Below, one piece after another: positions 63,933-64,000 of a stretch of 64,000 nucleotides of DNA. A program made the translations under genes and the position numbers. The notes beneath the pieces were generated by a model. The model worked only from the letters and a program-made list of their open reading frames with translations. It searched no databases and was not told where the DNA came from. Positions within the stretch are counted from its first letter, which is position 1. Every line of letters begins with the position of its first letter. The DNA lies in contig NZ_CP047942.1 in assembly GCF_014279835.1 (NCBI RefSeq), positions 992,001 through 1,056,000 of the forward strand, given 5' to 3'. The stretch is from Synechococcus sp. MVIR-18-1. Lineage in GTDB: Bacteria; Cyanobacteriota; Cyanobacteriia; PCC-6307; Cyanobiaceae.

Positions 63933-64000
63933 TTAGAGAGCCTGACAGAGACTGGCTCCACCAAGAATGAGCCCCGTTGTTGTGGCCATGGCTCTGCCGA
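63933..64000 (-). CDS. C-terminal end of a gene running off the window
   Basis: A minus-strand frame from the right edge to TAA at 63933 encodes a hydrophobic end (GRAMATTTGLILGGASLCQA). It lies 33 bases upstream of the asparaginase start on the same strand. Too short to identify. Confidence 0.35.
   Translation of the reverse strand, partial: GRAMATTTGLILGGASLCQAL

Overview
The window looks like chromosome of a marine unicellular cyanobacterium of the Synechococcus/Prochlorococcus group, most likely marine Synechococcus. This is inferred from gene content: psbY, carotenoid isomerase crtH, trmFO, a DUF2488 (Mg-protoporphyrin cyclase-associated) gene next to pdxJ, the glucosylglycerol-phosphate phosphatase stpA, DUF3598, DUF2811, DUF6761-like and Nif11 proteins, compact spacing and frequent GTG/TTG starts. 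No database search was possible.

Layout. Positions 1-1985 carry small conserved genes (DUF3303, antibiotic-biosynthesis-monooxygenase fold). Positions 1986-14806 are an integrated mobile element of about 12.8 kb. It is bounded by a 44-bp perfect direct repeat of the 3' part of a tRNA-Pro gene; the intact tRNA-Pro is at 14763-14836. The element has a tyrosine integrase at its left end and a minus-strand block at its right end: an unknown gene, an excisionase-like HTH protein, a TOPRIM/RecA-like primase-helicase and a small-terminase-like protein. Paired TTGCACACA repeats lie near both ends. Its centre (3.9-10.9 kb) is a tandem array of five paralogous outer-membrane proteins that look like inverse autotransporters (intimin/invasin-type beta-barrels). 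Each has its own conserved leader and terminator, the barrels are nearly identical, and the short C-terminal tips differ, including one 8-cysteine knottin-like tip. This array is the most unusual thing in the window. The gene set suggests a phage-satellite or tycheposon-like element that carries diversified surface proteins as cargo.

From 14.9 to 26.8 kb the genes are mostly housekeeping: a PAS protein and histidine kinase facing a single-domain response regulator, tRNA-Lys, a gamma-carbonic-anhydrase-like protein, psbY, trmFO, crtH, an atypical OmpR-type regulator, the grxD/bolA partner pair, a PlsC-like acyltransferase, and pdxJ with the DUF2488 gene. From 26.8 to 34.5 kb the DNA is looser and accessory-like: small ORFs, a phosphoribosyltransferase next to a nucleoside deoxyribosyltransferase, DUF3598, a glutathione transferase, an LPOR-like SDR, Nif11, a Fur-family regulator and a Gly-repeat/DUF3721 protein.

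From 34.5 to 64 kb there are a SepF-like core protein, an ArsS-like radical SAM enzyme, stpA divergent from a GpsA-like dehydrogenase (plausibly linked through glycerol-3-phosphate and glucosylglycerol), an SbcD/SbcC-like nuclease pair, a kinase/DOMON/lytic transglycosylase cluster, methionine biosynthesis (metY, metA), an AlkB-like dioxygenase, an AEC transporter, a complete polar amino-acid ABC importer with an HdeD-like gene inserted, a SulP transporter, a CbiX chelatase with Cys- and His-rich tail, a GMC oxidoreductase, initiator tRNA-Met and an asparaginase.
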